Of a stretch of DNA of 21,251 nucleotides, positions 1-8,755 are shown in pieces (position 1 is the first letter of the stretch; each line of letters starts with the position of its first letter). This DNA comes from Thalassolituus sp034111725. GTDB lineage: Bacteria > Pseudomonadota > Gammaproteobacteria > Pseudomonadales > Oceanobacteraceae. The DNA lies in assembly GCF_034111725.1 (NCBI RefSeq), contig NZ_JAWUWR010000042.1, forward strand, positions 1-21,251. The letters run 5' to 3'. A model generated the notes under the pieces. That model was given only the letters and a program-made list of their open reading frames with translations. It was not told the DNA's origin and did not search any database. Both the position numbers and the translations under genes were made by a program.

Positions 1-77
1 CCGGATACCACCTGCTCGCCGTCTCCGCGAAGCTCAGCATCGAGATGCCGAGCCAGCTCAGCAAGGCTTATGTTCAT
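1..77 (-). CDS. lpxD: LpxD, UDP-3-O-acylglucosamine N-acyltransferase (N-terminal fragment)
   Basis: Only the first 25 codons are in the window; the rest lies beyond base 1. The start ATG is at 77-75 and the peptide begins MNISLAELARHLDAELRGDG, which resembles the N-terminal uridine-binding domain of LpxD (the remembered family pattern is 'LADLAxxLDAELxGDG'). LpxD adds the second, N-linked hydroxyacyl chain in lipid A synthesis in the cytoplasm. It lies 25 bp downstream of skp on the same strand, which is the standard bamA-skp-lpxD order, and that context strengthens a call made from a short fragment. The hexapeptide-repeat acyltransferase domain is not visible here. Confidence 0.88.
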   Translation of the reverse strand, partial: MNISLAELARHLDAELRGDGEQVVS

Positions 78-102
78 GCGTAATCCTGGTATTGAATACC
101 GC

Positions 103-597
103 TTACTTAGTGTTTAAACGCTCAAGCAGCAGCTTAGTCAAATCAACACTCGGTGAACTATAAATTACGGCTCCCGAGTTCAGGACGACATCATACTTTC
201 CTTCGTCGATAATTTCTTTAAGCAATTTCTCAAGTTCAGGCAATTGTTCATTGAATAATTCTTTCTTCCACTTGTCTTCTAATTGCTTTAGCTTACGGCC
301 ATAAAACTGATACTCGGACGATTTTTGCTCCATGCCATTTGCTAACTTGCGGCGCTCTTCTTCGCCCATGATGTCGGCTTCTTTCTCTAACTTAGCCTGT
401 GTTTCCATCAAGTCTTTTTGCAACGACTTCAGCTTCTCGATGTCAGCTTTGTTGTCTGCCTCAAATTTTTTCACCGCAGACTTGGCTGCATCCGATAGGA
501 ACAGGGCACGTTCCATATCAATCACGCCTACTTTTGTTTCAGCGGCTACAGCCACATTGACTGCTAGTGCAGCAACAACTATTAATAACCAACGCAT
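103..597 (-). CDS. skp: Skp/OmpH periplasmic chaperone
   Basis: The product has 164 residues, about the normal Skp length. Residues 1-18 form a Sec signal peptide (MRWLLIVVAALAVNVAVA, cleavage before AETK). The mature protein starts with 'KVGVIDMERAL', the family's first beta strand. A long charged segment follows (about residues 45-120, rich in E, K and Q), which would form the coiled-coil tentacles that hold unfolded outer-membrane proteins. The C-terminal part 'GKYDVVLNSGAVIYSSPSVDLT' returns to the beta trimerisation body, as in the family. The gene lies 30 bp downstream of bamA and 25 bp upstream of lpxD, so it belongs to the envelope-assembly operon and delivers substrates to BamA. Nothing unusual was seen. 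Confidence 0.95.
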   Translation of the reverse strand: MRWLLIVVAALAVNVAVAAETKVGVIDMERALFLSDAAKSAVKKFEADNKADIEKLKSLQKDLMETQAKLEKEADIMGEEERRKLANGMEQKSSEYQFYGRKLKQLEDKWKKELFNEQLPELEKLLKEIIDEGKYDVVLNSGAVIYSSPSVDLTKLLLERLNTK

Positions 598-627
598 CCT
601 TAACTCCTCATTAATTTATTATCGGTA

Positions 628-3186
628 TTAGAATACCTGTCCCAGCGAGAATTCAAACCCTTCGGTCTTATCACCGCGCTTATCATTGAGTGGCACTGAG
701 TAGGTAAACGTCAGTGGACCAATTGCGGTAATCCAAGTCAAACCCACACCCACACTGGTACGAATCTGGCCTAGATCAACACCTTCCGAGCAATACGGAT
801 GGGTTGTTAGGTTTGGAATATCTGCGTCATTTGGGACGTAGCATTCACTGGTAAACGCATTACCAGCATCAAGGAAAACCACACTACGTACTGAACTGCG
901 GTCTTCAATGAATGGCATTGGGAAGATTAGCTCTAGGCTAGTCTCCACCAGAATATTACCACCTAGAGAACGTTCACTCTCAAGGAAATACGGCGCTGTC
1001 ACCGCAGAGCCTGTGCTATCCGTTTTATATTTTGGTTTGTATTGAGATGTATTAGAAACGGCTTCAGCGGCACCATCAGAATCCGTCACGAATACGGTGG
1101 TTGGCGCATTGGTATCAATTACTGGACGACCTAGGCTATCTAATTCATATACCACATCACCATTGCTATCCGTTTCAACCACTTCAACTGGCGCGTATTC
1201 CGGCAAACCTTTCGGCCCTAAGCTGTTGCTTTGATAACCACGAATCGAACCCATACCACCGGCGCGGAAGTTCTTGAAGAACGGTAAGCGGTCTAAATCG
1301 CCAAATCCGTCGCCGTAGCCTAAATCAGTGCGTAAACGTATCGCCCATTCATCAACAATCGGAAGATAATAGTTAGCGGTATAACCCAGTTTGTAATAGG
1401 TTAAGTCACTGCCGGGGACTGAAATATCTGCAGACAGCTTATGCTCTGTACCGGCCGTAGGAAATAAACCACGGTTAAGAGAGTTATAACGCCAATTAAG
1501 CCCTAATGTGTACTCATCGAACACTGTGCCTTCAGTATCAATAAAGTCGGTAATCTCGGCTGGAACTGTGGTTCCTTTAAACATTTCAGTATTTGCATAT
1601 CCCACCGAGAATGATAAACGCTGGCGGCGTGAAATCGGATAACCAAATGTCACGTTACCGCCTTTAGTGTTGGTCTGATAATCACTAACAGTGCTTAAGC
1701 TTTGATAATCCGTCTCGCGATAGAACAAATTAAATCCGCGACTCACACCATCAATGGTGTAATAAGGATTCAAGTAAGAAAAATTATACGACTGAGTTGT
1801 GTCATTTTTTTGTACGCCTAATGACATTCGATTACCAGAGCCCAAGAAGTTATTCTGACTGACACTGGCACCTAAGATCATGCCACTACCAGCGGCGTAA
1901 CCAATATTAAAGTTAAGGCTACCGCTCAGCTGTTCTTCCACTGAGTAATTCACATCAATTAAATCATCAGTACCCGGAACCGCGGGCGTTTCTACGTTAA
2001 CGGTTTTAAAGAAACCTAACTGATTTAAGCGATTTTTACCGGCTTCTATTTTCTCTGTAGATGCCCAACCACCATCCATTTGCAGCATCTCTCGTCGTAA
2101 CACTTCATCCATTGTGCCTTCATTACCGCTGAACGTGATGCTACGAACATAAGTACGCTTGCCCGGCTCGACGAAGAAGGTCATATCGACTGTACGCGCT
2201 TCGTCATCAATTTTAGGAATACCATTCACTTTAGCGAAGGTGTAGCCGTCATTGCCGAGACGCTTAGTCATGAGGTCGCTGGTTAAAGTTACACGACGAC
2301 GTGAAAATGTTTCACCGTTGCGAACTAGATAAAGCTTAGCAAGTTCAGCTTCATCAACGACCAGATCACCAGCCAAGCGGACATCATTGACGGTGTAAAT
2401 ATCACCTTCAGTCACATTGATGGTGATGTACACGCCTTTTTTGTCTGGCGATACCGATACTTGGGTAGATTCGATATTAAAACGGATATAACCGCGATCC
2501 AGATAGTACGACCGCAGATTCTCTAAATCGCCCGCCAACTTCTCGCGGCTGTATTTATTGTCGCTGGCATACCATGACCAGAAATTAGTTTCTTGTAATT
2601 GAAACTGCTTACGCAATTCCTCGTCGCTATACACGCTATTGCCGACAACGTTGATATGAGCAATATTCGCAACACTGCCCTCTTCAACCTGAATATCCAG
2701 CGAAACGCGGTTGCGGGGTTGAGGTACGACCGTGGTTTCAATATGAGCGTCGTAACGCCCTTGCGCGACATACTGACGTTCTAATTCAAGTGAAATACGT
2801 TCAAGCGTCGACCGTTTGAAGACTAGACCTTCTGCCAAGCCTGACTGCTTCAAGCCATCGAGCAGAGCGTCCGATTGAATCGCCTTGTTACCCTCAATAT
2901 TGATGGTGGTAATAGTGGGTAGCTCTACAACTTCAACCACTAAAACGTTACCGTCACGCAGCAACTGAATATCATTGAATAATCCTGAACGAAATAAACG
3001 ACGCGTTGCTTCTGCTAGACGGGCGTCATCGACACTATCACCAACGTTAACTGGGAAGCTCTCGAAAACGGTACCTGCCGATACGCGTTGTAAGCCTTCA
3101 AGACGGATATCCTCTACAACAAATGACTCAGCTAGAGCAGAACAAGTGAACAATGAGAAAAAAAGCGTAAACAGCAACGAACGCAT
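628..3186 (-). CDS. bamA: BamA, outer-membrane protein assembly factor
   Basis: This is the central Omp85 pore of the BAM complex, which inserts beta-barrel proteins into the outer membrane. I start it at the ATG at 3186 (MRSLLFTLFFSLFTCSALA, a good signal peptide cleaved before ESFVVEDI), giving 852 residues. An in-frame ATG at 3249 would add 21 residues ahead of the signal peptide and run into rseP, so I reject it. Five POTRA domains cover about residues 20-418. The 16-strand barrel follows and ends in '...FSLGQVF' with the C-terminal aromatic residue expected of an OMP. The loop-6 signature appears as IRGY (about residue 648; VRGF in E. coli). Just after it is a roughly 70-residue surface insertion with repeated D-S-x-G motifs, described separately. 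The gene sits between rseP and skp, as usual. Confidence 0.97.
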   Translation of the reverse strand: MRSLLFTLFFSLFTCSALAESFVVEDIRLEGLQRVSAGTVFESFPVNVGDSVDDARLAEATRRLFRSGLFNDIQLLRDGNVLVVEVVELPTITTINIEGNKAIQSDALLDGLKQSGLAEGLVFKRSTLERISLELERQYVAQGRYDAHIETTVVPQPRNRVSLDIQVEEGSVANIAHINVVGNSVYSDEELRKQFQLQETNFWSWYASDNKYSREKLAGDLENLRSYYLDRGYIRFNIESTQVSVSPDKKGVYITINVTEGDIYTVNDVRLAGDLVVDEAELAKLYLVRNGETFSRRRVTLTSDLMTKRLGNDGYTFAKVNGIPKIDDEARTVDMTFFVEPGKRTYVRSITFSGNEGTMDEVLRREMLQMDGGWASTEKIEAGKNRLNQLGFFKTVNVETPAVPGTDDLIDVNYSVEEQLSGSLNFNIGYAAGSGMILGASVSQNNFLGSGNRMSLGVQKNDTTQSYNFSYLNPYYTIDGVSRGFNLFYRETDYQSLSTVSDYQTNTKGGNVTFGYPISRRQRLSFSVGYANTEMFKGTTVPAEITDFIDTEGTVFDEYTLGLNWRYNSLNRGLFPTAGTEHKLSADISVPGSDLTYYKLGYTANYYLPIVDEWAIRLRTDLGYGDGFGDLDRLPFFKNFRAGGMGSIRGYQSNSLGPKGLPEYAPVEVVETDSNGDVVYELDSLGRPVIDTNAPTTVFVTDSDGAAEAVSNTSQYKPKYKTDSTGSAVTAPYFLESERSLGGNILVETSLELIFPMPFIEDRSSVRSVVFLDAGNAFTSECYVPNDADIPNLTTHPYCSEGVDLGQIRTSVGVGLTWITAIGPLTFTYSVPLNDKRGDKTEGFEFSLGQVF
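995..1182 (-). repeat. Degenerate TDS-x-G repeats in the BamA loop-6 insertion
   Basis: Within bamA, about residues 670-730 of the 852-residue product, four short units share a D-S-x-G core: ETDSNGDVV, ELDSLGRPV, VTDSDGAAE and KTDSTGSAV. Their DNA is also alike at the core (ACGGATAGC or ACGGATTCT, then x-GGT or GGC). The segment lies between the IRGY motif of loop 6 and the next barrel strand (starting near 'GGNILVETSLEL'), so it should face the outside of the cell. Pseudomonas-type BamA proteins also carry a loop-6 insertion, but I do not recall this repeat pattern. It may come from small duplications; the acidic D/S/G composition would suit calcium binding, but that is a guess. Confidence 0.55.
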
Positions 3187-3217
3187 GTAGTCAATAATCC
3201 AGTGAATTCCAGCCCCG

Positions 3218-4558
3218 TTAGAGCCGGCTAATATCGTTGTAGAAAGCAACCAGCATTAAGCTGAGCATTAAAAACATTCCAACTTGAACAGCAGCAATTT
3301 GTAATCGCTCTGGTAAAGGTTTACCACGCAGCATCTCAGCTAGGTAAAAAAGAATGTGGCCGCCATCCAGCATGGGCACCGGCAATAAGTTCAAAACACC
3401 GAGGGAGACACTTAACAAGGCCAAAAATCCAACAAAAGATTCAAGCCCACTCGATGCCGAGGCGCCGGCTACTTTAGCAATCGTAATCGGCCCACTCAAG
3501 TTCTTTACGGATAGATCACCGGCGAGCATTTTCCATAAGGATTCTAAAGTAAAGCCTATTAAATCTGATGTTTTGCTAACACCGAGGGCAAAACCATCAA
3601 TAATCCCCGCATGACTCACTCGTAGCCAGTCGTCGGGAATACTTGGCATCTCGACACCGGCACCAACACGACCGACCACCGCGCCGTCAGCCAAAGTGGC
3701 ACGCTCAGGCGTCAGTATTAAGTCCAACAACTGATCATCGCGGCGAATCTCGATCTGCAAAGGCTGGTTCGGGGCAACACGCACGGCGTCTACCCACTGC
3801 GACCAATCTGCCATTGGCTCACCATTAACCGCGACGACTAAGTCCCCAACTTGCAAACCCGCAGCTTGCGCGGGGCTACCATCGACAATCTGTCCTAATT
3901 TTGCAGGTATTGTTAAACGGCGCGGCTCAATACCTAAACCAGAAATAGGGTCAGGAACATCCGCCCCTGCTAGCCACTCAGCAACTTCAATATTAACGCT
4001 GTGCTCGACTAGCGTATCGCCGCGAACAGTGAGAGTAATCGTCGCATCTTCGCCAATATAACTGATTAGCTCCCAGCTGACTTGTTCCCAGCTAGTCGTT
4101 GCGTCACCGTTAACAGCGAGAATTTCGTCACCTGATTTCAATCCTGCTAGGGCCGCTGGTGAGTTCTCACTGACATCACCGACAACAGGCACAACCCCCG
4201 TCGTACCTGCTACAAACAAAACCCAATAGGCGGCAATGGCAAATAAGAAATTAGCAATAGGTCCTGCCGAGGCGATAGCAATACGCTGCCACGCAGGCTT
4301 ACGATTAAAAGCCTGATCTAATAAGTGTTCGGGAACTGGCGCTTCACGCTCATCGAGCATTTTGACGTAACCGCCCAGAGGAATCGGGGCGATTGAATAC
4401 TCAGTGCCGCGTTTATCACGAATAGACCAAAGCGGCTTACCGAATCCGACCGAAAAGCGTAAAACATGCACACCACAACGACGAGCCACCCAAAAGTGCC
4501 CGTATTCGTGGATTACAACCAAGATACTGATCGCGATAATAAAATACAGCAGTGTCAT
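3218..4558 (-). CDS. rseP: RseP, site-2 zinc metalloprotease (regulated intramembrane proteolysis)
   Basis: The 446-residue inner-membrane protease cuts the anti-sigma factor RseA after DegS and so releases sigma-E; it also clears signal-peptide remnants. The start is the ATG at 4558, which overlaps the dxr stop as ATGA; an upstream ATG at 4579 would lie inside dxr. The first transmembrane helix carries the zinc motif HEYGH (residues 17-21). Two PDZ domains follow (about 115-200 and 205-290, with 'AGLKSGDEILAVNG' and 'AGLQVGDLVVAVNG'). The third zinc ligand is the Asp of LDGGH near residue 397, followed by the last membrane helix (about 425-442). All catalytic residues are present. It sits 31 bp upstream of bamA, which fits a shared envelope-stress role. 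Confidence 0.96.
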   Translation of the reverse strand: MTLLYFIIAISILVVIHEYGHFWVARRCGVHVLRFSVGFGKPLWSIRDKRGTEYSIAPIPLGGYVKMLDEREAPVPEHLLDQAFNRKPAWQRIAIASAGPIANFLFAIAAYWVLFVAGTTGVVPVVGDVSENSPAALAGLKSGDEILAVNGDATTSWEQVSWELISYIGEDATITLTVRGDTLVEHSVNIEVAEWLAGADVPDPISGLGIEPRRLTIPAKLGQIVDGSPAQAAGLQVGDLVVAVNGEPMADWSQWVDAVRVAPNQPLQIEIRRDDQLLDLILTPERATLADGAVVGRVGAGVEMPSIPDDWLRVSHAGIIDGFALGVSKTSDLIGFTLESLWKMLAGDLSVKNLSGPITIAKVAGASASSGLESFVGFLALLSVSLGVLNLLPVPMLDGGHILFYLAEMLRGKPLPERLQIAAVQVGMFLMLSLMLVAFYNDISRL

Positions 4559-5736
4559 GCCACACTCCGTGAAATCCACTGGCTAGCGCAATCTCTAGCC
4601 CAGCGGTCAGCCTCTATTACATGGTCGATTGATTCAATATCGGTAACCACATGCATCCCCATTACATCACGAATCAGGGTTGGAATCTGGTTAAAGGCGA
4701 TTTGTTCCTGTAAGAAAGCGTCAACGGCGATTTCGTTAGCTGCATTTAACACGGTCGGCATACTGCCACCCGCAGCAAACGCTTGCCCAGCAAGGGCTAA
4801 ACAAGGGAATGTTTCATGGTCAGGCGGGCAAAATTCAAGACGCGATATTTCAAATAAATCCAATGAGGCCACCCCCGCTTCAATACGCTCAGGCCATGCC
4901 ATGCCATAAGCGATCGGCGTGCGCATGTCAGGTTGTCCTAACTGTGCGATAACGGAACCCTCACAATACTGCACCATAGAATGAATAACACTCTGCGGGT
5001 GAACGACAACTTGGATATCACTAGGCTGACAATTGAATAAAAAACAGGCCTCGATTAACTCTAAACCTTTATTCATTAGCGTTGCTGAATCGACAGAAAT
5101 TTTCCGGCCCATAGACCAGTTGGGATGGGCAACCGCTTGCTCAGGAGTGACATTAGCTAATTCGCTGAGTGTTTTCCCTCGAAATGGACCACCAGATGCG
5201 GTGAGCAAAATCTTACGAATACCATTTTTGCGGAGCTCGCCATTATAGTGAGCAGGCAGCGACTGAAATATGGCATTGTGCTCACTGTCGATAGGCAACA
5301 AAGTTGCTCCACCACGGCGAACAGCCTCCATAAACAATGGGCCGGCCATCACTAAACTTTCTTTATTGGCGAGCAAAACACGCTTGCCAGCTTCTGCCGC
5401 TGCGATGGTTGGTAATAATCCAGCGGCGCCAACGATAGCAGCCATCACCATATCGACATCGTGATGAGATGCCACCATTGCCAGTGAATCACAACCAGCA
5501 AGCACCTCTGTTGCAGACGAGTCACCTAACAACTCAGAAAGCTGCACAGCAGCACCCGCATCGGCCATCACAGCATAGCGTGGTTGAAACTCGCGTATGT
5601 CTTCTAACATACGTTCAATACTACGTGCTGCACTGAGTGCGAACACTTGATAACGATTAGGATGGCGACGAACGACATCGAGCGTACTTTGACCAATAGA
5701 ACCAGAGGCCCCAAGCACGGTGATGGTTTGCCTCAT
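4555..5736 (-). CDS. dxr: 1-deoxy-D-xylulose 5-phosphate reductoisomerase
   Basis: This 393-residue enzyme converts DXP to MEP using NADPH, the first committed step of the non-mevalonate isoprenoid pathway. I chose the ATG at 5736, which overlaps the cdsA stop (ATGA) and puts MRQTITVLGASGSIGQ at the N-terminus; the Rossmann NADPH motif GASGSIG is then at residues 9-15, as in E. coli. The family motifs LANKESLV and PIDSEHNAIFQ (metal-binding Asp and Glu) are present, as are ASGGPFRG and HPNWSMGRKISVDSATLMNKGLE in the catalytic domain. An ATG at 5769 lies inside cdsA and would add 11 unlikely residues. It supplies precursor for the undecaprenyl carrier made by the neighbouring uppS product. Confidence 0.97.
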   Translation of the reverse strand: MRQTITVLGASGSIGQSTLDVVRRHPNRYQVFALSAARSIERMLEDIREFQPRYAVMADAGAAVQLSELLGDSSATEVLAGCDSLAMVASHHDVDMVMAAIVGAAGLLPTIAAAEAGKRVLLANKESLVMAGPLFMEAVRRGGATLLPIDSEHNAIFQSLPAHYNGELRKNGIRKILLTASGGPFRGKTLSELANVTPEQAVAHPNWSMGRKISVDSATLMNKGLELIEACFLFNCQPSDIQVVVHPQSVIHSMVQYCEGSVIAQLGQPDMRTPIAYGMAWPERIEAGVASLDLFEISRLEFCPPDHETFPCLALAGQAFAAGGSMPTVLNAANEIAVDAFLQEQIAFNQIPTLIRDVMGMHVVTDIESIDHVIEADRWARDCASQWISRSVA

Positions 5737-6590
5737 GGCATTAAACCCCAGCCCGTCAACATCATGCAAAATGCAAATACCGGCACTGCCGCCGCCATAC
5801 TATCAATACGATCAAGCACACCACCATGACCCGGTAAAAGTGATGAACTATCTTTAATACCGCGATGGCGCTTCATCATGCTCTCAACTAAGTCGCCGAG
5901 CACAGAAATAACCATAGTAACCACAGTGATAATCATTATATTGATAACATCTTGGCTAGTGAGTGGCTGCAACCAACGGTCAACTGCCCACGAGGACGAA
6001 ACGCCGACGAATAAAGTAGTGGCTAAACCGCCCCAAAATCCTGCCCAAGATTTACCCGGACTGACATTAGGCGCGAGCTTGCTTTTACCCCAACGCCGTC
6101 CAGCAAAATAAGCACCGGTATCAGCACCCCAGACGATCAACATCACATAGATAATCAATAATGAACTGTGTGGCGACTCCTTTAGATGCATGAACCCTAC
6201 CCACATTGGTATAAGCACACATAAACCAAGGAATGCACGGACTTCACGCGCATCCCACAGGCTAGTACCGCCCGGATAACGCTTCACTAATGCGAATGCG
6301 ACTATCCACCACAGCGTGCCTGCCGCTAGGAAATAGATAGTTAATTCTGGATAGACACGCAGCACTCGAGCACTAACGTAAAGACTTAGAAACACCATAA
6401 AGGCGTAAGCGAGTCGACTCCAATTTTTTTGGTACCCAGCGATATTCGCCCATTCCCACGCACCAATAGTAGCAATAGCCGCAATGAAAAATGCGAAAGG
6501 CTTAAGTGGTAGAAAGAAAATACCGATGATCATCACCGGTGCGAGTACCAACGCTGTTATTACACGCTGCTTAGTCACCTTGTTTGGCAT
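5733..6590 (-). CDS. cdsA: CdsA, phosphatidate cytidylyltransferase
   Basis: This is the integral inner-membrane enzyme that makes CDP-diacylglycerol from phosphatidic acid and CTP, the branch point of phospholipid synthesis. It has 285 residues with several hydrophobic helices from residue 10 onward. The CDP-diglyceride synthase signature is at about residues 229-264, running from SVLGDLVESMMKRHRG through KD to PGHGGVLDRIDS. It overlaps the end of uppS by 20 bp. The start is uncertain: ATG at 6590 has AAAGG directly against it with no spacer, whereas GTG at 6578 has AAAGGA 11 nt upstream and its product (M-TKQRVITALVL) lines up better with E. coli CdsA (MLKYRLISAFVL, from memory). Confidence 0.95.
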   Translation of the reverse strand: MPNKVTKQRVITALVLAPVMIIGIFFLPLKPFAFFIAAIATIGAWEWANIAGYQKNWSRLAYAFMVFLSLYVSARVLRVYPELTIYFLAAGTLWWIVAFALVKRYPGGTSLWDAREVRAFLGLCVLIPMWVGFMHLKESPHSSLLIIYVMLIVWGADTGAYFAGRRWGKSKLAPNVSPGKSWAGFWGGLATTLFVGVSSSWAVDRWLQPLTSQDVINIMIITVVTMVISVLGDLVESMMKRHRGIKDSSSLLPGHGGVLDRIDSMAAAVPVFAFCMMLTGWGLMP

Positions 6591-7338
6591 CCTTTAACTG
6601 ATCGTCAGTACGGCCAAAACGTCGAGTACGGTCGGCGAACGTGGCTAACGCTTTTTTATATTCTTGTTCTTTGAAATCAGGCCAAAACGCATCACTGAAA
6701 TAGAATTCAGAATACGCCGTTTGCCAGAGCATGAAGTTGCTGATGCGTTCTTCACCACCCGTGCGAATCAAAAGATCAGGGGCAGGAAATTCGTTCAGCC
6801 AAGTATAACGATGAAAAACTTGCTCATTGATATCTGCAGGGTTCAATTTACCGGCCTGCACATCTTCCGCTAAGCGTTGCGCCGCTTGAGCAATATCCCA
6901 CTGACCGCCGTAGTTGGCGGCAACGACCAGCGTCATCGTATCGTTGTTACGGGTCAATTCTTCAGCTTCTGCGATCAACCTACGAATTTGATCATTAAAA
7001 CCTTGAATATCCCCCATAACTATCAGCCGGATATTATTACGATGAAGTTTTTTCACCTCTCGTTGCAGTGCCATAACAAACAACTGCATGAGTGCGGTAA
7101 CTTCGTTTTCTGGGCGACGCCAGTTCTCGCTGCTAAATGCAAATAGCGTCAGAACCTCTACCCCTTCACGGGCAGATACCTCAACCACAGCGCGAACCGC
7201 ATCAACCCCTGCTTTATGACCGGCAACGCCGGGCATAAACCGTTTTTTAGCCCAGCGATTGTTACCATCCATAATGATGGCAACATGACGCGGAACCTGG
7301 CCTTGGGCGGCCTGTCCTTCATCAATACTGGTAGACAT
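6571..7338 (-). CDS. uppS: Undecaprenyl diphosphate synthase (cis-prenyltransferase)
   Basis: This 255-residue cytosolic enzyme condenses eight isopentenyl-PP units onto farnesyl-PP to form the C55 carrier used for peptidoglycan and O-antigen. The diphosphate-binding loop HVAIIMDGNNRWAKKR begins near residue 18, with the catalytic Asp in MDGN. Further family blocks are GHKAGVDAVR, LTLFAFSSENWRRP and the C-terminal IRTGGEERISNFMLWQ with SEFYFSDAFWPDF. The ATG at 7338 is 15 bp after the frr stop. The roughly 15-residue N-terminal extension (MSTSIDEGQAAQGQ) is mildly longer than in E. coli. It is in the usual frr-uppS-cdsA order. Confidence 0.96.
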   Translation of the reverse strand: MSTSIDEGQAAQGQVPRHVAIIMDGNNRWAKKRFMPGVAGHKAGVDAVRAVVEVSAREGVEVLTLFAFSSENWRRPENEVTALMQLFVMALQREVKKLHRNNIRLIVMGDIQGFNDQIRRLIAEAEELTRNNDTMTLVVAANYGGQWDIAQAAQRLAEDVQAGKLNPADINEQVFHRYTWLNEFPAPDLLIRTGGEERISNFMLWQTAYSEFYFSDAFWPDFKEQEYKKALATFADRTRRFGRTDDQLKDAKQGD

Positions 7339-7353
7339 AAATCGCCGCCGAAG

Positions 7354-7911
7354 TTAGACCTGCATCAGGTCTTTTTCTTTATCAGCCAATAGGCTGTCCA
7401 CTTGAGCGATAAAATTATCGGTCAGCTTTTGAATCTGGTCTTCAGCACCGCGTTGCTCGTCTTCTGAAATTTCTTTGTCTTTCAGTAAGTCTTTCAAAGT
7501 GCCATTTGCGTCACGACGAATATTACGAACAGAAACACGACCTTTCTCAGCTTCTGTGCGCGCTTGTTTGATGTAGTTTTTACGAGGTTCTTCATTCAAA
7601 GCAGGCATTGGCAGACGAATAGTGTCGCCTGTCGTCGAGGGATTTAAGCCCAAATCAGACTTCATGATAGCCTTCTCAATCTCAGGCACCATGTTACGCT
7701 CCCAAGGACTCACAGCCAAAGCACGGCCGTCTTCTACGGTGACGTTAGCAATCTGAGTTAATGGTGTTGGCGTACCGTAGTAGTTCACCATAACGCTATC
7801 GAGCAAAGACGGGTTAGCACGACCCGTACGTACTCGTTTAAATGCATCCACCAGAGCGCCAAGGCTCTTCGCCATGCGCTCTTCAGCGTCTTTTTTAATG
7901 TCGTTAATCAT
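7354..7911 (-). CDS. frr: Ribosome recycling factor
   Basis: The 185-residue RRF splits post-termination ribosomes together with EF-G in the cytoplasm. The sequence is collinear with the family: an N-terminal helix with RTGRANPSLLD, the beta domain with YYGTPTPLTQIANV, then VSPWERNMVPEIEKAI, GLNPSTTGDTIRLPMPALNEE and the helical arm with VSVRNIRRDANGTLK. The ATG at 7911 follows the pyrH stop by only 4 bp. A GAGGAA ribosome-binding sequence lies inside the end of pyrH, so the two genes are probably translationally coupled. No anomalies were seen. Confidence 0.97.
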   Translation of the reverse strand: MINDIKKDAEERMAKSLGALVDAFKRVRTGRANPSLLDSVMVNYYGTPTPLTQIANVTVEDGRALAVSPWERNMVPEIEKAIMKSDLGLNPSTTGDTIRLPMPALNEEPRKNYIKQARTEAEKGRVSVRNIRRDANGTLKDLLKDKEISEDEQRGAEDQIQKLTDNFIAQVDSLLADKEKDLMQV

Positions 7912-7915
7912 GCCC

Positions 7916-8647
7916 TTATTCCTCGCTTACAATCAGGGTTCCGTCACTTCCGCCAGTCACAAGGCGAGCAAGAACACCTGGTTCATTCATATCGTATACA
8001 CGTAGCGGCATTTTATGATCGCGCGCTAAGCATATCGCGGTTAAATCCATTACGCCCAGCTGCTTTTCCAGCACCTCTTCATAGGTTAAGCGGCTGTACT
8101 TTTCAGCACTTGGGTCTTTTTTCGGATCTGCAGTATACACGCCATCGACGTTCGTCGCCTTTAGAACCAAATCGGCATTAATTTCGATACCACGGAGGCA
8201 AGCTGCTGAATCCGTTGTGAAAAATGGGTTGCCAGTACCTGCGGAGAAAATAACAACATCACCAACAGATAAAGCACGCATCGCGCTACGACGATCGTAA
8301 TGGTCAACAACGCCACTCATTGGAATTGCGGACATGACACGCGTGCTTATATTGGCGCGTTCTAACGCATCACGCATGGCTAACGCATTCATCACAGTTG
8401 CCAACATTCCCATATGGTCGCCTGCAACTCGGTCTAAACCGGCTTCGCTCAACGCTTTACCGCGGAAAATATTACCACCGCCGATCACCAAACCTACCTG
8501 AACACCAATCCCTTTCAGCTGGCCAATCTCCAGTGCCATGCGATCAAGCACTTTGGGATCAATACCAAATTCCAGCTCGCCCATCAGCGCCTCACCACTC
8601 AGCTTAAGTAGGATGCGTTTATATTTAGGACTTTTTTGTTCAGCCAT
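7916..8647 (-). CDS. pyrH: UMP kinase
   Basis: The 243-residue bacterial UMP kinase (amino-acid-kinase fold) phosphorylates UMP to UDP. The start at 8647 gives MAEQKSPKYKRILLKLSGEAL, with GGAGA upstream; an in-frame ATG at 8713 lies in the tsf-pyrH hairpin and is rejected. Family motifs are KLSGEALMG near the N-terminus, VIGGGNIFRG, the MGMLATVMNALAM block, AGTGNPFFTTDSAACLR, the nucleotide-contacting KATNVDGVYTADPKKDP, and the C-terminal VTGGSDGTLI. It lies between tsf and frr, as in most gammaproteobacteria. The hairpin at 8692-8715 probably lowers transcription into this gene relative to tsf. Confidence 0.97.
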   Translation of the reverse strand: MAEQKSPKYKRILLKLSGEALMGELEFGIDPKVLDRMALEIGQLKGIGVQVGLVIGGGNIFRGKALSEAGLDRVAGDHMGMLATVMNALAMRDALERANISTRVMSAIPMSGVVDHYDRRSAMRALSVGDVVIFSAGTGNPFFTTDSAACLRGIEINADLVLKATNVDGVYTADPKKDPSAEKYSRLTYEEVLEKQLGVMDLTAICLARDHKMPLRVYDMNEPGVLARLVTGGSDGTLIVSEE

Positions 8648-8691
8648 GAAAGGTCTCCAAATGGGATTACGGAAGTTCTGAATAAATACAA

Positions 8692-8715
8692 ATATGCCGG
8701 GCGAGCCCGGCATAT
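8692..8715 (-). terminator. tsf-pyrH intergenic hairpin (weak terminator or attenuator)
   Basis: There is a perfect 10-bp inverted repeat, ATATGCCGGG (8692-8701) and CCCGGCATAT (8706-8715), with a 4-base loop. It lies 40 bp past the tsf stop and 44 bp ahead of the pyrH start. On the minus strand it is followed by a broken T-rich tract (TTTGTATTT) rather than a clean run of T. It may therefore terminate only partly, or act as an mRNA 3'-end stabiliser. Confidence 0.7.
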
Positions 8716-8755
8716 GATGGGGTATTCACAAGGAGTGTCTACCCTTTGCTAGCAA

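Noticed and set aside
3187..3249. N-terminal extension of BamA by 21 residues
   Set aside because: It would put residues in front of a clear signal peptide and overlap the end of rseP.
4466..4909. 147-codon plus-strand open frame across the rseP-dxr junction
   Set aside because: Both genes beneath it are clear on the minus strand. The reading has low-complexity, shadow-like composition.
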